Below, piece by piece: positions 35,679-38,173 of a stretch of 38,173 nt of DNA; position 1 is the stretch's first letter; every line of letters begins with the position of its first letter. A program made the position numbers and the translations under genes. The notes under the pieces are model-generated. The model had not been told where the DNA came from, ran no database searches, and saw nothing but the letters and a program-made list of their open reading frames with translations. The DNA is from a virus. The stretch is from the IMG/VR virus record IMGVR_UViG_3300046009_006975, positions 1 through 38,173 of that record; one strand, written 5' to 3'.

Positions 35679-37649
35679 TCACCGCCTTTGTTGGGATGCG
35701 AACCAAGTGGTAACTGGTGCAGCAGGACTTCCGGGCGTGTCTGCGTCGTTATCATTCAGCTTTACCCCCGCGTGACACCCGGCAACGGTCGCCAGAATCG
35801 TTGAGTCAAACCAGTGATTGGGCCGTTTGTGCTTGTTGATCCAACGCACCACCTCGCCGCGCCGCCGGTCGATCTCGTATTGCTTCTCTTCGGCGGTCTG
35901 ATGTTTGGCAAACGCAAGATGCGTGTTGGCCTCGCCCGACTGAAACAGCGTGATCGCACCAGCCCCGGCTTGGCCGCATTGGTAGCCCTCGTGCAAGCGG
36001 CTTTTCCAATGGTCCGCGTCCACTTCGACCAGCTTCACCCCGCCAGTTGAGGCAAGCCGCTCGACGTGGTAGCCCTCGCCAATGTGGGCTGTGTGTCGCC
36101 CGGTCGCCGTAGGCCTGCTGTATTCGGTCGTCGAAAACCCCTTGGTCGGATAGAGCCGAGACGGGTTGTTTTTGCAGAATGCATAAATCAGTTCGGGGCG
36201 GTATCCAGAGTCGATGAAAACGTATTGCGCCCCAATTGAGGTCTCGCCCTTTCGCCAGCCGCCTTCCCACGTTTCCGCGAGTTCTAACAGTGCCGCAGGA
36301 ATGCCCACGTCCTCGCCACGCTGGGCCGCGTACGTCTCAACGATGCCGTAGTCGATGATCTGGCCCCGCCCCTGTGACCGCCACGCTACCGCCGTCCAAT
36401 GGATCATGTGCTTGCCGATGTCGATTCCCATCGTCACCGTGTCGCAGTCGCTCGGCACATACCCCCGGCCCGGATGTTGCATCCGCTCAGCCAGCGAGCG
36501 AGCATCGAGCGACACCAGCGCCTCTACGCTCGGCTTAGGCGGCACAGCCCAGACGAACTGGCACAACTCCCGCTCCGTCGCTTCCTCGTTTTCGGCCTTC
36601 GTCGCCCGCCACTCTGCCGCCCCGATCTCCGCAGCCGACCGGAAAAAGTTGTTGGGAGCGGCGTACCGGTATCCAAGGGTGAACGTACGCGGCGCATCAC
36701 CGACCACCTTGCCCGACTCGTCAACCGTTTGATCTCCGTGCAGTAGCTTGGCCTCGCGATGTGCCCCCAGACGCTCCGCTTCGCTCCACATCTCGCCGCA
36801 GTCAGGGCAGTAGTACGCAGACCTCTCATAGGCTTGCATCTCGTCCGCGGCCCCCTGGTGGCCAATCAGGCTATCCCGGCCCGGCGTCACCCACTTCAGG
36901 CAGTGCGGACAATGCAATGCGATTCGCGAGTTACTGCCGTTCTGCAACTCCTGCCACGTCCGGCCCAATTCGGTTGAGACGGTACACTCGAGAAAGATAC
37001 GGGCACGCTCGCCAAACGATGCCGTACGGGCTTCCAGTTGCCGCAGCGGGTCGGCTTCGCGGCTCGAATCACCGGCCTCGTCCAGCCCGTCTGTCTCGGT
37101 GACGATCAACACCCGCGACGTGAACGCAGACCGCTTTTTGTCCGACCCGCCACCCGACATAAACTTCAGGGTCGCACCGTTCTTGAACGTGATCGACTCG
37201 AACTTGCCGCCCCGCGATCCCGTTCCAGAAGTCGGAATCAGGTCTCGATACCGGCTGGCCCGGATCGCCGGTTCGATGTCCATTTCCCACTTGTCGGTCG
37301 CCATTTCCATTGATGGCAGGCCGAGAATCACCGTCTCGTTGCACTCGAACAGGTAGTACATTGCGACGATGACAAACCCGATCAGCGATTTCCCCGACTG
37401 CACCGGCCCGGTTAGAACGTGCCGCCGCCATCGCTGGCTGTCGATCTCCGCGAACCACAACGCAACGTGAGGCTGGCGCGACACCGAGAACTTGAAGCCC
37501 TTAAACGGACCGTCAGGGATGACGATCTCTTGTTCCGCAAACTCCCGCATGGTCCGCAGCCGAGGCGCACGAGCCAACATCGAGAATCGAGGCATCATCT
37601 GCCGCAACGCCCCGACGTTCACCCGCCCGCTACTCGTCGTCGCAACCAT
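35679..37649 (-). CDS. Terminase large subunit (GpA family)
   Basis: 656 residues from ATG 37649 with AAGGTGG upstream; the frame continues 40 codons further upstream over the small-subunit gene, without support. ATPase: Walker A GPVQSGKS (81-88) and Walker B VLIVTETDGLDE (180-191). Two Cys pairs (CPHC 247-250, CPDC 281-284) form a zinc site. Nuclease-domain acids at GIDIGK (D410), VFIDSG (D480) and NHWFDS (D615). This is the GpA-type terminase that cuts at cos-like sites and drives packaging. It overlaps the small subunit by 20 bases. Confidence 0.95.
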   Translation of the reverse strand: MVATTSSGRVNVGALRQMMPRFSMLARAPRLRTMREFAEQEIVIPDGPFKGFKFSVSRQPHVALWFAEIDSQRWRRHVLTGPVQSGKSLIGFVIVAMYYLFECNETVILGLPSMEMATDKWEMDIEPAIRASRYRDLIPTSGTGSRGGKFESITFKNGATLKFMSGGGSDKKRSAFTSRVLIVTETDGLDEAGDSSREADPLRQLEARTASFGERARIFLECTVSTELGRTWQELQNGSNSRIALHCPHCLKWVTPGRDSLIGHQGAADEMQAYERSAYYCPDCGEMWSEAERLGAHREAKLLHGDQTVDESGKVVGDAPRTFTLGYRYAAPNNFFRSAAEIGAAEWRATKAENEEATERELCQFVWAVPPKPSVEALVSLDARSLAERMQHPGRGYVPSDCDTVTMGIDIGKHMIHWTAVAWRSQGRGQIIDYGIVETYAAQRGEDVGIPAALLELAETWEGGWRKGETSIGAQYVFIDSGYRPELIYAFCKNNPSRLYPTKGFSTTEYSRPTATGRHTAHIGEGYHVERLASTGGVKLVEVDADHWKSRLHEGYQCGQAGAGAITLFQSGEANTHLAFAKHQTAEEKQYEIDRRRGEVVRWINKHKRPNHWFDSTILATVAGCHAGVKLNDNDADTPGSPAAPVTTWFASQQRR

Positions 37650-38088
37650 ACGCCCCGACCACCTTATCCAGCGTTTCGCCAGCCTGCTCCAGCACTCCAT
37701 CGAGGTCGCCGACAAGCTCCGGTGCGACCTTCGCCACCTTTTCCCCAAAGCCCCGCAGCAGTACCGCAAACGACTGAAGCCACTGCTGGATGTGTTCGGA
37801 CTCGACCAGTTCAGACCGCAGCCGAGCCAGCTTCAACTCTTCCATCTGGGCACGGGCGAGCCGGTAGCGTTCGAGGGCAGGGGAGTCCCCGTCGTCAGGC
37901 AGGTCGTCCGTGTCGCGACTCGTCCGCTTGTTCTCCCTTGCGTCGATCCACGCTAGGCAATCTTCGACGACGTAATGCCCCGGCGTTCCCGGCATGCCTT
38001 CGGCGATGTACATTGCCACCGTGCGGACCGATTTCCCGACAGCCTTCGCCAGTTCGTCGCGGGTTTTAACGACCGTCTTGCGTGCCAC
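37630..38088 (-). CDS. Terminase small subunit (Nu1-like)
   Basis: 152 residues from GTG 38088, with no strong SD. N-terminal winged-helix-like segment: DELAKAVGKSVRTVAMYIAE, then GHYVVEDCLAWID, the Nu1 fold that reads the cos/pac site. Acidic linker (about 55-67), then a long helix (ERYRLARAQMEELKLARLRS) that joins the large subunit. It overlaps the large subunit start by 20 bases. Together with position at the head of the late operon this is a secure assignment. Confidence 0.75.
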   Translation of the reverse strand: MARKTVVKTRDELAKAVGKSVRTVAMYIAEGMPGTPGHYVVEDCLAWIDARENKRTSRDTDDLPDDGDSPALERYRLARAQMEELKLARLRSELVESEHIQQWLQSFAVLLRGFGEKVAKVAPELVGDLDGVLEQAGETLDKVVGAYGCDDE

Positions 38089-38173
38089 ATGCCAAACCGT
38101 GTTAAACTGGGCCGATTAGAGGGGAGGCAACCGGGTTTTGAATCGTTTTGATACAAAAATTATGCGTCCTTCT
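38089..38173 (-). promoter_or_regulatory. Upstream region of the terminase genes, possible promoter or cos vicinity
   Basis: The 85 bases upstream of the small subunit hold AT-rich stretches (AATTTTTGTATCAAAACGAT on the minus strand) and a weak -35/-10 pair (TTGCCT, about 18 bases, TTTAAC). In lambda-like phages cos lies here, so the missing DNA to the right may carry it. Nothing stronger can be said. Confidence 0.3.

Noticed and set aside
37650-37769. Forty extra codons at the start of the terminase large subunit
   Set aside because: They overlap the small-subunit gene, are Arg/Trp/Ser-rich without fold, and the ATG at 37649 has a good SD.

Overview
The window looks like most of the genome of a lambda-type temperate siphophage. 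Almost every gene lies on the minus strand. The GC content is high and genes are packed with one to four base stop/start overlaps (ATGA, GTGA, TGATG, TAATG). No host gene is recognisable. The host cannot be proved from the DNA. The two-domain glycosyltransferase with a Cys-rich head, the PKD-domain lysis-region protein and the papain-like peptidase made me think of Planctomycetota, but that is inference.

Layout, read in the direction of transcription from the right edge: terminase small and large subunits, zinc-ribbon protein, small connector-like protein, portal, prohead protease fused to major capsid, DUF2190-like capsid protein fused to a lectin-like domain, three head-tail joining genes, major tail protein, an overlapping G/T-like tail chaperone pair, a 28-residue coupled ORF, tape measure, and then eight tail tip, fibre and adhesin genes and a glycosyltransferase (38088 to 16486). 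A rho-independent terminator at 16235-16279 closes this late block. A short accessory block of four small genes (16100 to 15020) follows and converges on the only clear plus-strand gene cluster member, a tyrosine integrase (14157-15023). An excisionase-like HTH gene diverges from it, and about 320 bases rich in inverted repeats lie between them.

The early operon (13361 to 1989) contains: small coupled genes, csrA, two ParB-like proteins, a YqaJ exonuclease and RecT recombination pair, a tRNA-like element, MazG, an HNH endonuclease, a replication initiator that carries an origin-like repeat cluster inside its coding sequence, SSB, a DUF1064-type nuclease, a winged-helix protein and a string of small unknown genes. 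The left end holds a lysis-like cassette: a membrane/PKD fusion protein and a membrane-anchored papain-like peptidase that runs off the left edge.

The order terminase-head-tail-int-xis-exo-bet-replication-lysis is that of the packaged lambda chromosome, reversed. There is no break into host DNA beside int, so the window more likely comes from a virion, an episome or a metagenomic phage contig than from a prophage integrated next to int. The signals most worth checking are: the origin-like cluster within the replication gene (hairpin, four TTAGGG units, four CCCGGTT iterons, AT-rich palindrome); the int-xis inverted repeats; twin promoters sharing a TGTGTACA motif, one of which appears to make a short non-coding RNA; an opposite-strand membrane ORF between two tail genes; phage csrA; and the lysis-region fusion.
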